Assembly: GCA_032622095.1 (NCBI GenBank)
Contig: CP136066.1
Span: 147,281,559-147,345,558 of the forward strand
Length of the DNA: 64,000 nucleotides
DNA from: Siphonodentalium dalli
Taxonomy: Eukaryota; Mollusca; Scaphopoda; Gadilida; Siphonodentaliidae
Direction: 5' to 3'
In this document: in pieces, positions 1-11,000 of the stretch
Numbering within the stretch: position 1 is the first letter of the stretch
Layout: each line of letters starts with the position of its first letter
Notes under the pieces: generated by a model
What the model was told of the DNA's origin: nothing
What the model saw: the letters and a program-made list of their open reading frames with translations, nothing else
Databases searched by the model: none
Program-made: the position numbers and the translations under genes

Positions 1-130
1 AAAAATAAGATTCACACCAGTCAGGTTAGGTGGATTAGAACTGTCACAAATCCTATGCAAAACTATTGCCTAGTGTACCATAAAACAACTGATTTCTCGT
101 ATTCTAACAATCTGGCCTGCAAGTCTCATA

Positions 131-228
131 ACCCTTTCATGATGGGAGCTGCGCTGGTGCAGCATTAAGAATCATGTGCCAGTGCATTCTCTTATACATG
201 CGAGTCTCCCATAGGGGAAACATGTGTT
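131..228 (+). repeat. Family B (TTAA twin-hairpin) fragment
   Basis: A partial copy starting AACCCTTTCATGATGGGAGC and breaking off after the first half of one hairpin (GCGAGTCTCCCATAGGG). Confidence 0.75.
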
Positions 229-739
229 GTCACTGTTGGTTAACTTGGCTCATATTTTGTTATTCATATTACTAACCACTAATTGTTAGTTTGCGAAACT
301 TCTCAATTTTCACTCAATATTGTATGCTTGAGAGAACCACGGATACATCTTAATGGTCCTGGTTGGGCATTTGAGTAAACAGCATCTGTTCACTTGTTTA
401 AATGCTGCCTGTGACATTTAAACAGTGATTAACAGTTTTATTGATTTTATGAAACGATTACAATGCATGAATTGTGTGAATTAAAATCTGCACTCAATAG
501 ACCTTCCTTAATCTAAATAAAACTGCATTCAACATATCGACAAATTCGTGCATCAGTTGTACTGTACTAATCCAGGTAAATTCCTGATCAATTAGGGCTC
601 TTAGAAATCTCTGTTCTCAGGCAGTTATCATGAGGGAGTTAAACTTTTGGTTTACCAATGCAAAGCATCAATGGAAGATCTACCCATCAATTTGTGTCCG
701 GTGTGTATGAGCTGGTTAGTGAATATTACCATTAACCCC
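229..739. other. No recognised feature
   Basis: AT-rich sequence without an exon, hairpin or tandem repeat that could be recognised. Confidence 0.4.
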
Positions 740-999
740 TTAACCCTTCCATGACTAGAGCTTCGTGAAATTTTGTGAAAATATTGTGCCAGTGCATTCT
801 CTTTTTATGCAAGTTTCCCATAGGGAGCCCCATATATATAAGAATCCATTGACCTTAAAATATTTACATTGACCTTGTAAGCCAGTGCTTTCCCTTATAT
901 ATGCGAGGCTCCCTATGGGAGACTTGTATATATAAAAGAATGCACTGGCCCAGGATCTTTAATGCTGCACCAGTGAACCTCTGGTCATGAAAGCGTTAA
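740..999 (+). mobile_element. Family B TTAA twin-hairpin MITE, diverged full copy
   Basis: TTAA bounds both ends. Inside are two consecutive hairpins, each with arms like GTGCATTCTCTTATATATGC, and a spacer with ACATTGACCTTGTAAG. The ends CCCTTCCATGA and TCATGAAAGCG are inverted. Substitutions show this is an older copy. Confidence 0.8.
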
Positions 1000-1329
1000 C
1001 TGGAAAAAAGGTAGAGAAACATCCTGTATACGGTCACTCAGTCAATTTCCATGTGTCGCGGGGTGTGGGTGTGGCAATTCTAATAGGTCCAAAAATAATT
1101 TCGGTCAGGTTTTTATACAAACATGAGCAAAAGTGAGATTGACCAGATCCTTTCCCGGTTCAATTTTCAATCTCAAAATTGTCAGTGAATTTGGACAAAA
1201 TGAATAACATGGAATTTATCAACAAACTTTTTATAACATCTGTTCAGGTAATATTGACCAACTGGAATTAGACCTAAGGCTAGCTGATGCGAGGTTGAAT
1301 GCTTCATTGTCTTGTTCCCCAGAAATAAA

Positions 1330-1600
1330 ATATATAATTATGCGCACATGCTTTTCAAAATTATTTTGCCTGAGAAATGGTGAATTTGACTTTGCATGGC
1401 TTAATGCCATTTATTTGTTAGAATACCAGGACTGTGGATTTATATAATGGTACTTGGGACCTTAACGACATCCTTAACCCTTTGATAACTGAATTCTGAA
1501 AACTACTGTTAGTGGTTGGTACCCATTAGGCCGTGCAAGTAAATTTCTAATTTTTCAGGCCAAAATATTTTGAAAAGCATTCGCGTAGTTATATTTTTAG
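1330..1600. repeat. Inverted repeat with CCTGAGAAATGGTGAATTTG-type ends
   Basis: The segment near 1,350-1,410 (TTTTGCCTGAGAAATGG, GACTTTGCATGGC) is matched in inverted form near 1,520-1,600 (GCCGTGCAAGTAAATTTC, TTTTTCAGGCC). The same pairing recurs at 25,335-25,710, 41,030-41,165 and 43,000-43,560, so it is a dispersed foldback-like family. Confidence 0.55.
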
Positions 1601-2851
1601 CTCAACTTTACTTTGTAAAGTTTGAGCTATTGCCATGGGTTTGTCGTCCGTCGTCCATGTGTGTGTGCATGTGTGATTCGTCAACAATTTCCTTTAGCAT
1701 GGTCTACAGGTCGGATCATTATGAAATTTGTCATGGCTGTTGACATTGACATGTAGATGGGAACGAGTCATTTTGGGGTCGTTTGACTAAAAAACATGGC
1801 CGCCAGCAGCCATCTTGGATTTTACTCTTTGCATGTCTAAATCCTTTGGCATGAGCTACAGGTTGTAGCTTTGGTCGGATCTTCATGAAATTTTAATTTT
1901 AATTTTAAAAATATCATTTTGGGGTCATTTGGAAAAACAACATGGGCGTCAGCGGCCATCTTGGATTTCAAAATTCAATCCATTAGCACGGGCTACAGGT
2001 CGTACATTTGGTCTAATCATCATGAAATTTGTCATGAATGTTAACATTGACATGTAGATGGGAACGAGTAATTTTGGGGTCATTCGGCCAAAAAACATGG
2101 CCGCCGGCAGCCATCTTAGATTTACTCTTTGCATGACTAAATTCTTTGGCACGGCCTACAGGTCGTACCTTTGGTCGGATCATCATAAAATGTGTCATGG
2201 ATGTTAACAATAACATGTAGATGGGAACGAGTCATTTTGGGGTCATTCGGCCATATAACATGGCCGCCAACAGCCATCTTGGATTTTACTCTTTGCATGA
2301 CTAAATCCTTTGGCACGGGCTACAGGTCCTACCTTTGGTCGGATCATTATGAAATTTGTCACGACTGTTGATATTGACATGTAGATGGGAACGGGTCATT
2401 TTTTGGGATCATTCGGCAAAACAACATGGCCACCAGTGGCCATCTTGGATTTCAAAATTAAATCCATTAGCACGGTCTTCAGGTCGTACTGTTCATCTTA
2501 TCATCATGAAATTTGTCATGGATGTTAATATTGACATGTAGATGGGAACGAGTCATTTTGGGGTCGTTTTGCCAAAAAACATGGCCGCGAGCAGCCATCT
2601 TGGATTTTACTCTTTACATGACTAAATCCTTTGACACAGGCTACAGGTCGTATCTTTTGTCGGATCATCATGAAATTTGTAATGGATGTTAACAATGACA
2701 TGTAAATGGGAACGAGTCTTTTTGGGGTCATTCGGCATAAAAACATGGCTGCCAGCGGCCATCTATGCATAACTAGGCCTTTCAACTTTCCACATTCCTA
2801 ATCACTCCATTGACTGTAACACATGGAATTATTCCATTTCCAAGTTGAGCT
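1599..2851. mobile_element. Pearl-like element with 164-bp tandem core
   Basis: The element is bounded by AGCTCAACTT (1,599) and its inverse AAGTTGAGCT (2,842). Inside, a unit containing CATGTAGATGGGAACGAG recurs at about 2,051, 2,215, 2,379, 2,535 and 2,699, giving a 164-bp period, with another at 1,751. Each unit carries AACATGGCCGCCAGCAGCCA-like sequence. Open frames here are products of the array. The arrangement resembles pearl elements of bivalves; that link is inference. Confidence 0.8.
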
Positions 2852-3990
2852 ACAGTGTCATTGACACTTTATTTATTTATTTATTTCTGAGGTACACACC
2901 CACAAAGCATTCCACCTCCGCATAGACTAGCTTCAGGTTTAATTTCAGTTGCTCGTGGCAGTTATTTCCCAAACGGATGTCCGTAAAAGTTAGTTGATAG
3001 ATTTCTTTGTTTTATTTCGTTAAAAAATGCCTAATCAAGTATAATTGAAATGTATTTTACTGAGAGAGCAGTCGCAATCCATCATCACATGCTTAACATA
3101 TGTTCAACCATAGTTACCGTTTACAGAAATGAATTAGAAATCTGAACTGGGAAATTGATATTTTTTTATTCCACGCGTGTTTGTATAAAAAACGTACCTC
3201 AATTATTTTGTTCAGTTTTCAATGAACAATTTATTAGCTGAACCTTCCTGGAATCCTCTTATCAAAAGATTAAATTCAAACTACTGGGTAAATTTTGTTG
3301 AAAATATTGAGTTAATATCCCTTGTATGTCAGACTAGGGTTCAAATTTATTCAATATAACATATAACCTCCTCTTAAACAAAGCTAAGTTTATTTTCCAT
3401 TATAACCCGACAATATTAATATTATCCCATGTTACAAATTTCCTCCTGAACGGGGTTTTGTTTATCTCAGCTTGATTTTTTGCTGAGTTGACATTTACTG
3501 GGAGACAACGAGCCACAATTAACGCAGGTTGATTGGGAGAATAACGAGGAATAACATGCATAAATCAATATATGTCACATTGTTTTCCTCATGTAGTTGT
3601 CTGTTAGGTAAACGATAAGATGATATAACTGGCCTCCGACAGTCACTGACATGGAATATTATTGAACGTACAGTAATTACACGCCATTTATCTCCTATTG
3701 ATTGGATGTTCTAGCAGATTTTATTCTGTTATTACTCACTCTGTTTGTAACATCAGTGATCCTATCATATTTGAAGCAAATAAGAAGTGATATGAACAGG
3801 CATCCATGCCATTCTGATTAAATAGTCTAGACTAGAGTTCTTATCTGTATCTGTTCCAACATTAGTTTTCAGTCTCTTCAGTATATGGGCTTTAACCCTT
3901 TACCCAACAAAACGGCCAAAAATGCCCAAATAAAGATTCAACAGCCTAAAATATCTTCGGTCTGTCTCAATAACACCATACAAATATGGA
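2852..3990. other. No recognised feature
   Basis: AT-rich sequence. No exon, hairpin or dispersed repeat recognised. An upstream TOGARAM1 exon was looked for here and not found. Confidence 0.4.
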
Positions 3991-3996
3991 TATCAT

Positions 3997-4153
3997 TGAA
4001 TACCGCAGTGATTTTCAAGGAACTCTTTGAAGGGATGCATTTAGTGAACGTTCAGACAACAACGATTCAATCGTAAGTGGAAAGATTTCCGTCGAGGCCG
4101 GAAGTAACCGATAGTTGGATTGCGCATGCTGACGACAATGTCGCAAGTCAAAG
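3997..4153 (+). repeat. Left copy of a 155-bp inverted repeat pair
   Basis: It includes ACTCTTTGAAGGGATGCATT and GAGGCCGGAAGTAACCGATA and matches the reverse complement of 7,727-7,879 with only a few differences. The right copy lies within the TA-flanked CCGCGG-rich element; this copy sits in different flanking DNA. The 114-residue open frame starting at 4,077 reads through this repeat. Confidence 0.85.
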
Positions 4154-4863
4154 ATTCTTTAACAATTTTATAATTTTTTCTACATTCTTTGACAATTTTT
4201 TTGTGGATTTTGTTCATGAGTTAAGAAAGTTTTTGTTTATCATAGCGAGAAAGAAAATGGTGCCACTCCCATCGCTATATACTTTAACCAGACTGGTTAA
4301 TCACACACATAATGAATGTAGAGCAATATACTTTTCACCAAACATCGCCAGTCTCCGCACCTTAGACTGCCCTGCGAACTTTTATAAAAATAAACTTGCA
4401 AAGAGACTAGTTGAAGTCTGAGAAAGAACCGATTGTCCAGTGGATCCTCATACTCAGTTTCATACCACTAGGCCTGAGCAGGGAGAATATCTTAATTCAA
4501 TTTACTATATTTTTGTGTATCATAGTTTAAAATCATAGAAGACGTTGATATTTTGTTAGTTGTTTATTTTTATTGTGATACATGTACATAAATTTGTATT
4601 GTTCTGCAGAATAAAATATTTCACCTGAGCACATGTTTAGATCAGAGATAGGCAAATTGAAATTGGAGGCTGGTAATTTGGGCATACAGTTTGAATTTTC
4701 TTCAGAAAAATTATCTAAATTACATGTACTTAGAAAATCTTCTCCCTAAAATATGCCACTTCTCCCAATTTTTTTCCCAGGGAGAAGTGACTTTTCTCTC
4801 ATACAGTACTAGTATGCATATGTCCAAACAGCATATTTAATCTTTTTTTCTTTCCTTTCACAG

Positions 4864-5004
4864 TTCAGTCACACCATCTAGTCATCCAACATCTGCGTCA
4901 TCACACTGTTTCATGGATTCCGAGAATCCCGACGAATGGACACCGTTTCGAGATCCAGAACTTGTTCTTAGGGAGGCGCATAAAAACCTATCACAAGATG
5001 GATG
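4864..5004 (+). CDS. TOGARAM1: TOGARAM1 exon: start of penultimate TOG domain
   Basis: A pyrimidine-rich tract and CAG precede 4,864 and GTAAGT follows 5,004. The frame gives a serine-rich lead-in and then the TOG start with PFRDPELVLREAHKNL. The exon ends two bases into the tryptophan codon that the next exon completes. Confidence 0.8.
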
Positions 5005-8000
5005 GTAAGTTTAATAAGGATTTTTTTATAAACACTTCATTAGCGTATTTATTTTCACAAAAAGTTGGGTCGGTGGCTCAAAATAAAAATTTAATTTCAT
5101 GTTGAAACATCAAAGTTTTAAATTGATTTATAGCTGAGAACAAGGCTTTAGACCACACGCTCCAATCATTATAAATTACATTAAATGGAAGTAAATGTGT
5201 TGAATCTTATTTTGGTATACCCATTTGTGTTACAGAAAGCATCAAATTACTGCCGGGCAAGCTTGTATTAAACTCTGGACATCATATATAATTCATTGTA
5301 TGCATATTGTGAAATTTTGTAGTGTATTTTCTTATCTCCATCATTGTATAGAAGTTAGAGAACGAATAAATTTATGTGCTTAAAACTTGTGACTGTGACT
5401 CAGTGTAGAGTCTGTAGTTCACGTTTCTACTATTCCCCGCATGCTATGATTGGGTTGAGTGCAAATGCTTCAAGTCTTTCAGCACTCATAACATTTTGTT
5501 CTTAGCATTGCCAACTGACACATTCCAAATAGATTCGTTAATTTCTGACATGCAGGTATGCGAACCGCCATTCGGTATTGGATGTAGTTACTTGGAGTGA
5601 GATATGGGCAACTATAGGCTAATATATCGCGATTCGCAACCAATGTTCAGTACATTGAAATGTAGATAAGGGTTAGTTAACATGGTATTGATGGTAGTAG
5701 TGCACTACCGCTATACTTAAAGTAATTGACCATCTATAACGTGGTGTCACCCTGTTAATACCGCGGTATGGTAACGCGGTATCCCCAATACCGCGGTACT
5801 GATACCGCTTATTAACGCTTCAACACCGCGCATACCGCAGTGACACCACGATGCATGCGGTCACGGTTCGCGATATCGCGGTGATTTTAACGGACAATTT
5901 GCGCGGAAAAAAACAAAGGACACTGAAGAAATCTTCATTTATTGTGGTTATTTTATTTACTTACTATTGACGATGATGTTTTTTTGCCAATAGTGATTTG
6001 TCCATGTGTATAATATGCTTTTGCCAATAGTGATTTCTTTATGTGTCTGAGTCATCTCTTGAGTGGAATTTTTTTTTCTCGTCTCCGTATAACCAATAGA
6101 TATTATTGATAGACGGTAACGTCTTCCTTAGAAAATCCGATATATCCGACCTAATTTAGTTGTTACCCTCGATTTATTTTTATTTTATATTTGAAACATC
6201 GTGCATGTAATATGTATACATGTTGACCCATTGACGTATACATGCATATAGACATAGGTCGATGATAAACCTACATGAGAATGCATATCAGTTTTAGTTG
6301 CGATGCAGGGTACAGGTAGGTAAGAATTATCTGAGTGACCCAAATAATAGTGCGGGTGGGGGAAACAACAATTCTTACCGATATTCCTAACTTTGATCAA
6401 TCTCCAATGCAATTGGATTTATTTTGTGTGGTTTTATTGACATTATTAAAACAGAAATATATGGTGCCAATATCGAGCCCGGCAGAAAAGAATTACTATT
6501 CTTGTGAGCAGGTTGTGTGATCCCTAATAATGAGATAACCCTGACGATATCATGCGCGAACGTCATGGAAACACGGCTTAATTGGAACCAGATTCGTCTA
6601 CTTTTACAGGCACGCGGGGGTGTCGTGTATGGTTATTTATAAGTGAGATAATCCTGATGATTATGACGACACATGCGCGTCCTCTTATAAAGACATGCGG
6701 GATGGGAACAGTCCGTATGCATCTGCTACATGTATATAGATTGTTTATTGCTGTAAAGTCAACATGAAAATTTGACAAATGTGGACGCTTACAATTTGAC
6801 ATTTATAAGAAGCAAACAAAAACATAATCACGTGGCTGAACACAATTTGACAATATGACCCACGATGACGTCATCAAGGGTACTTCCCCAAACACTAAAC
6901 ACGTCACAAAAATGTCACGTGGGCTTGTTCTGAATGCGACAGATCGTCATGGTAATCTTCAGCTCTTGAGTGCAACACAAAGTTCACGCCGTGAACTTTA
7001 CGCTACCGGTACTTTGAAGTTGCGGACATCGGCTGTCAAATTATAAACTCCACCCATCTCCTGGTGTCCGGGCACTGAGGTGTCTTCCAACACATACCTG
7101 CCCTTGAAATAATTTCAACACGCACAAAGTATGAATGTGTTATGAGTCTTATGACGGAACGTTTTTTTTTTTTTTTTATTCGATAAAGTAAGATGGACAT
7201 TCTAAGGCAGCGATTGGCATTGACACGAAGTCGTGGAAATCACACACATTGATTCTCCTTTTATCTGTGGAATTTAATGAGATCCTTAATTAAGGCTTAT
7301 AGACGTATTGTTTTAACTTTCGGTGTGACAACCCAGCCAGCAGTAGTCGTCATTTAATTAATAGATATTATAGCAATGCCGTGAATCATGCGTCAAAAAC
7401 ACGGAACATTGCACTTGTATCAAAGAAAATATAAACTCACATTTATAAACACATGGGACGATATATTTTTTTTTTTTATAGATGATTTTCCAATATCATC
7501 ATATTTCTCTTGCTATTCAACATAGTTCAAATCATTTTGGATTTATTCCGTATCCCCCGCTCCGATTTTCAGAAATAAACCGCGAATAAAGCATGCGATT
7601 GACTACCCTACGACATTTCCAGCTACGATTTTTAGTACACACGACTGCGATTACGTCGCAAGTGGAGGTTATCAAGGATACGCCACGATTTCGCATCTAA
7701 AAACGGTGCTTGATATTATTTTTTGACTTGCGACATTGTCGTCAGCATGCGCAATCCAACTATCGGTTACTTCCGGCCTCGACGGAAATCTTTCCACTTA
7801 TGATTGAATCGTTGTTGTCTGAACGTTCACTAAATGCATCCCTTCAAAGAGTTCCTTGAAAATCACCGCGGTATTCAAAACATTTAACGCGGTGCCCGCT
7901 ATCAGACCGCGGTATCCTTACCGCCCGATACTGTAACTCCACCGCCGTGACCATCTCGATACCACTACCGCTACCGTTTATTACCGGTATCACCGTGGTC

Positions 8001-11000
8001 ATGACCGGGGTATCACCCCGTTTTTCAGGTCAATTACTTTGAGAATAGCGGTATCTTGTCTGACATCAGTCATTGTCATTAGTATTATACCCAATATGTC
8101 AGATATAGGCCAAAATGTTGAGAACATGGCAGTGTATAAGCGGTTTTGTAATTTCAGACATTGTCATTTCAGAGATCAAAGGTTAAAGGGAATATTACTA
8201 TAAAACGCTTGAAATGAGCTCATAAATATTTAAAGTGTTTGTTTCATGAAGGATGGTTATTTTGGTCTTGGATGCAAGCTGTATAGTTAGAGATGATCGC
8301 TGGATAAAACGCATTTTAGAAAGTGTCTCGCAAAACATCTTACCTTAGAAGTGGCAGTGTCTGACTTTACAAAAGGGCTTATTGTAATCGATAATGTATA
8401 TTGGAGACTACATCGTCACTTGCCAATTTGACCCAACCACATTAAAACTATAACTATAGTATGTATTGAAGTTCACGAACCGGTACAGTAGTGTACCGCC
8501 ATGGATGGACTGGTCCAAAGTGGTCCAATGAAGGCAGTCTGCGGTGCAGCCTTGGACTGCGGTCCGGTCCGCATCCATACAAGGCTTCTGCTGTGTTTTA
8601 TTAACATGCAGTTATGCATTAGCAAATAATAAAAAGACACACTTTTTAAACACAATCAATTAGTCAATGCAACAATGAAAAAGAATAACTCTTGTATCAG
8701 GAATCAATTACCATTATTTAATAAAGGATTCTTTTTAATCTACCAGAGATCCATGTATTAGCCTGTACACTATACCCATAGGTGTTATAAATCAAAACCA
8801 AAATGGTTTCATTCAGTTGTGAACCTGGACCCCAGGTGTTTAGAATTCTCGTACCTGATGACATCATTAACAATTCACGAAAGTTTCCCATTGAACTCAG
8901 TCAATAATGAATTACAAATGTCTAGGGATATAGCATGGACATGAGTGCAAATAGTTTGGTTTTTATCTGTTACGTCCAATAAAACTATCGCATTTTATCT
9001 TATCTAATCACACTTAACTCTTTCATGATGGGAGCCACGTTTGTGCAGCATTAAGATCCTGTGCCAGAGCATTCTCTTATATATGCGAGTCTCCCATAGG
9101 GAGCCTCTCTTTTATATAAAAGAGAATGCACTGGCTTACAAGGTCAAGGTAAATATTGTTAGGCTCCCTAAAGGATAATTCATTGGCACAGGGTTTTCGC
9201 AAAATGACAGGAAGCTCCAGTCATGAGAGTCAAGCCTTGAAAGGTGTGCCTGTCATTTGCAGAATGAGGTCCCCAGAGGGTGAATTTAGTGACGCTACCC
9301 CGCATAGCGGGCTAGCATCACTAAATTCACCTCTGGGAACCTCATTCTGCTGAGGCCTAAGCAGAATGAGGTCCCCAGAGGGTGAATTAGTGATGCTAGC
9401 CCACTGTGCGGGGTAGCATCACTAAATTCACCCTCTGGGGACCTCATTCTGCAAACGACAGGCACACTATTTCAAGGCTTGATGAGAGTGTTAACCCTTT
9501 CTATACTAAAGCATCATTGATGAGTAGTTATCCCATAGGGACTGTTCAGATAATAAGTTCAACGTTTGTAGAACTTATTATCTAAACATTTCCTTCAATA
9601 TTAAAATAGAGCTCATTTTGCACTTTTATATATTTGTCGTCTGCTGTTATCGCCTTAACTCTTTCGCTGCCAAACGCGCATAAATGCGAACTTCGAAGAC
9701 GCTGCCAATCGCGCATAAATGCGAATTTGGTATGTAGTCTAATGTATGGGATATAACTCTATTCTTTCTAGCATGTTTGACAGTGTACAATGTATTTATC
9801 TGTAGTACTGTTGCGCGCGAACAATTTAAAGCAACAATGTCCTCAAGGTCATGCTATTTCTGACGTTATGGGAGTACAGTCAGAGCCGGAATATTGCGTC
9901 ATTATTGTTAGCACGTGGTTATCAGTCGAAAATGGCTGCTCGCAAAAGAATCAGGACTGAAGAAGTTATTGTTATTACCTCTATACTCTATTGATCGAGG
10001 GGCGCCTGTGGCGCATATTAACGTTACTTATACCTATTATTTAGGTGGGCAGTAGCATCTATAGGGGCGCCTGTGGCGCATAAGATACTATGGGTAGCGG
10101 GATGGGGTGGTGGGTGGGTAACTAACCTCTATACTCTAATGATCGAGGGGCGCCTGCGGTGCATAAGATATTTATACCTATTATTTATGTGGGCAGTAGC
10201 CTCTATAGGGGCGCCTGCCGCGCATAAGATACTATGGGTGGCGGGATGGCGTGGTGGGTGGGTAACTAACCTCTATACTCTAATGATCGAGGGGCGCCTG
10301 CGGTGCATAAGATACTTATACCTATTATTTATAATACACCTTTACTGGTTTTGAACAACCCTTGTCTATTGTATCGTTTTCCAGTGGTGATTACAGGCAA
10401 CTAAATTAATTATGCTGGTGAGTTGACCATGCGTACGCCCGCGTGACCCATATAATTCACATAAATCATCGTAAAACCCAATTTTTCCTGAAATTCAAGA
10501 TGGCCGTCAAGATCACGCGACTTATAAGGGACGGAGCAGGGTCATACGTCCCCCTGCAGGTATATATATATATATATATGGGTATGGTTATATATATATA
10601 TGGGTCAATATTTCAAAAGTGTGCATTTCGGGTAAATAACAAACTAATTTTGAAACTAGAATACTGAAGAAAGTTAAATACTCATTATCATTATACATGG
10701 TTGGCAGGTACAAGAAACATGTGCAGCAGTGCTAAAATGTCACTGTGGTTGCCATGGCAACCATAAGTAACCAACCATGAGCCAAATGTTTGTCATTTGT
10801 GTTACTATCAACCAAGGGTGTAATGCTCTATAAACAGAAAAGTTATTCTGACCAAAACTCATCATGCTTAACAGGTAGGTCATACCTACTGACTTCCACA
10901 TATGAGACATATGGAGAATGATCTACATGTTAAGATATGGTCTGTTATCGCTGTTATATGATAAAATGTTATAAATTTGGTCTTTGTTTGTTTTTGCAAA

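Noticed and set aside
4077-4421. 114-residue open frame, plus strand
   Set aside because: Its first quarter is the 155-bp inverted repeat also found at 7.7 kb, and the rest is low-complexity, phenylalanine-rich translation of AT-rich DNA. No splice context or family motif was seen.
5708-8051. CCGCGG-rich blocks as a CpG-island promoter of TOGARAM1
   Set aside because: They are the subterminal parts of a transposable element with clear inverted ends and lie downstream of a coding exon.
9233-9460. Possible CRISPR-like array (repeated GCAGAATGAGGTCCCCAGAG)
   Set aside because: The repeats are inverted arms of hAT-like MITEs with target duplications, in eukaryotic intron DNA; there are no regular spacers or cas genes.
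10073-10354. 93-residue glycine/tryptophan-rich frame
   Set aside because: It is an in-phase reading of the 144-148-bp tandem array.
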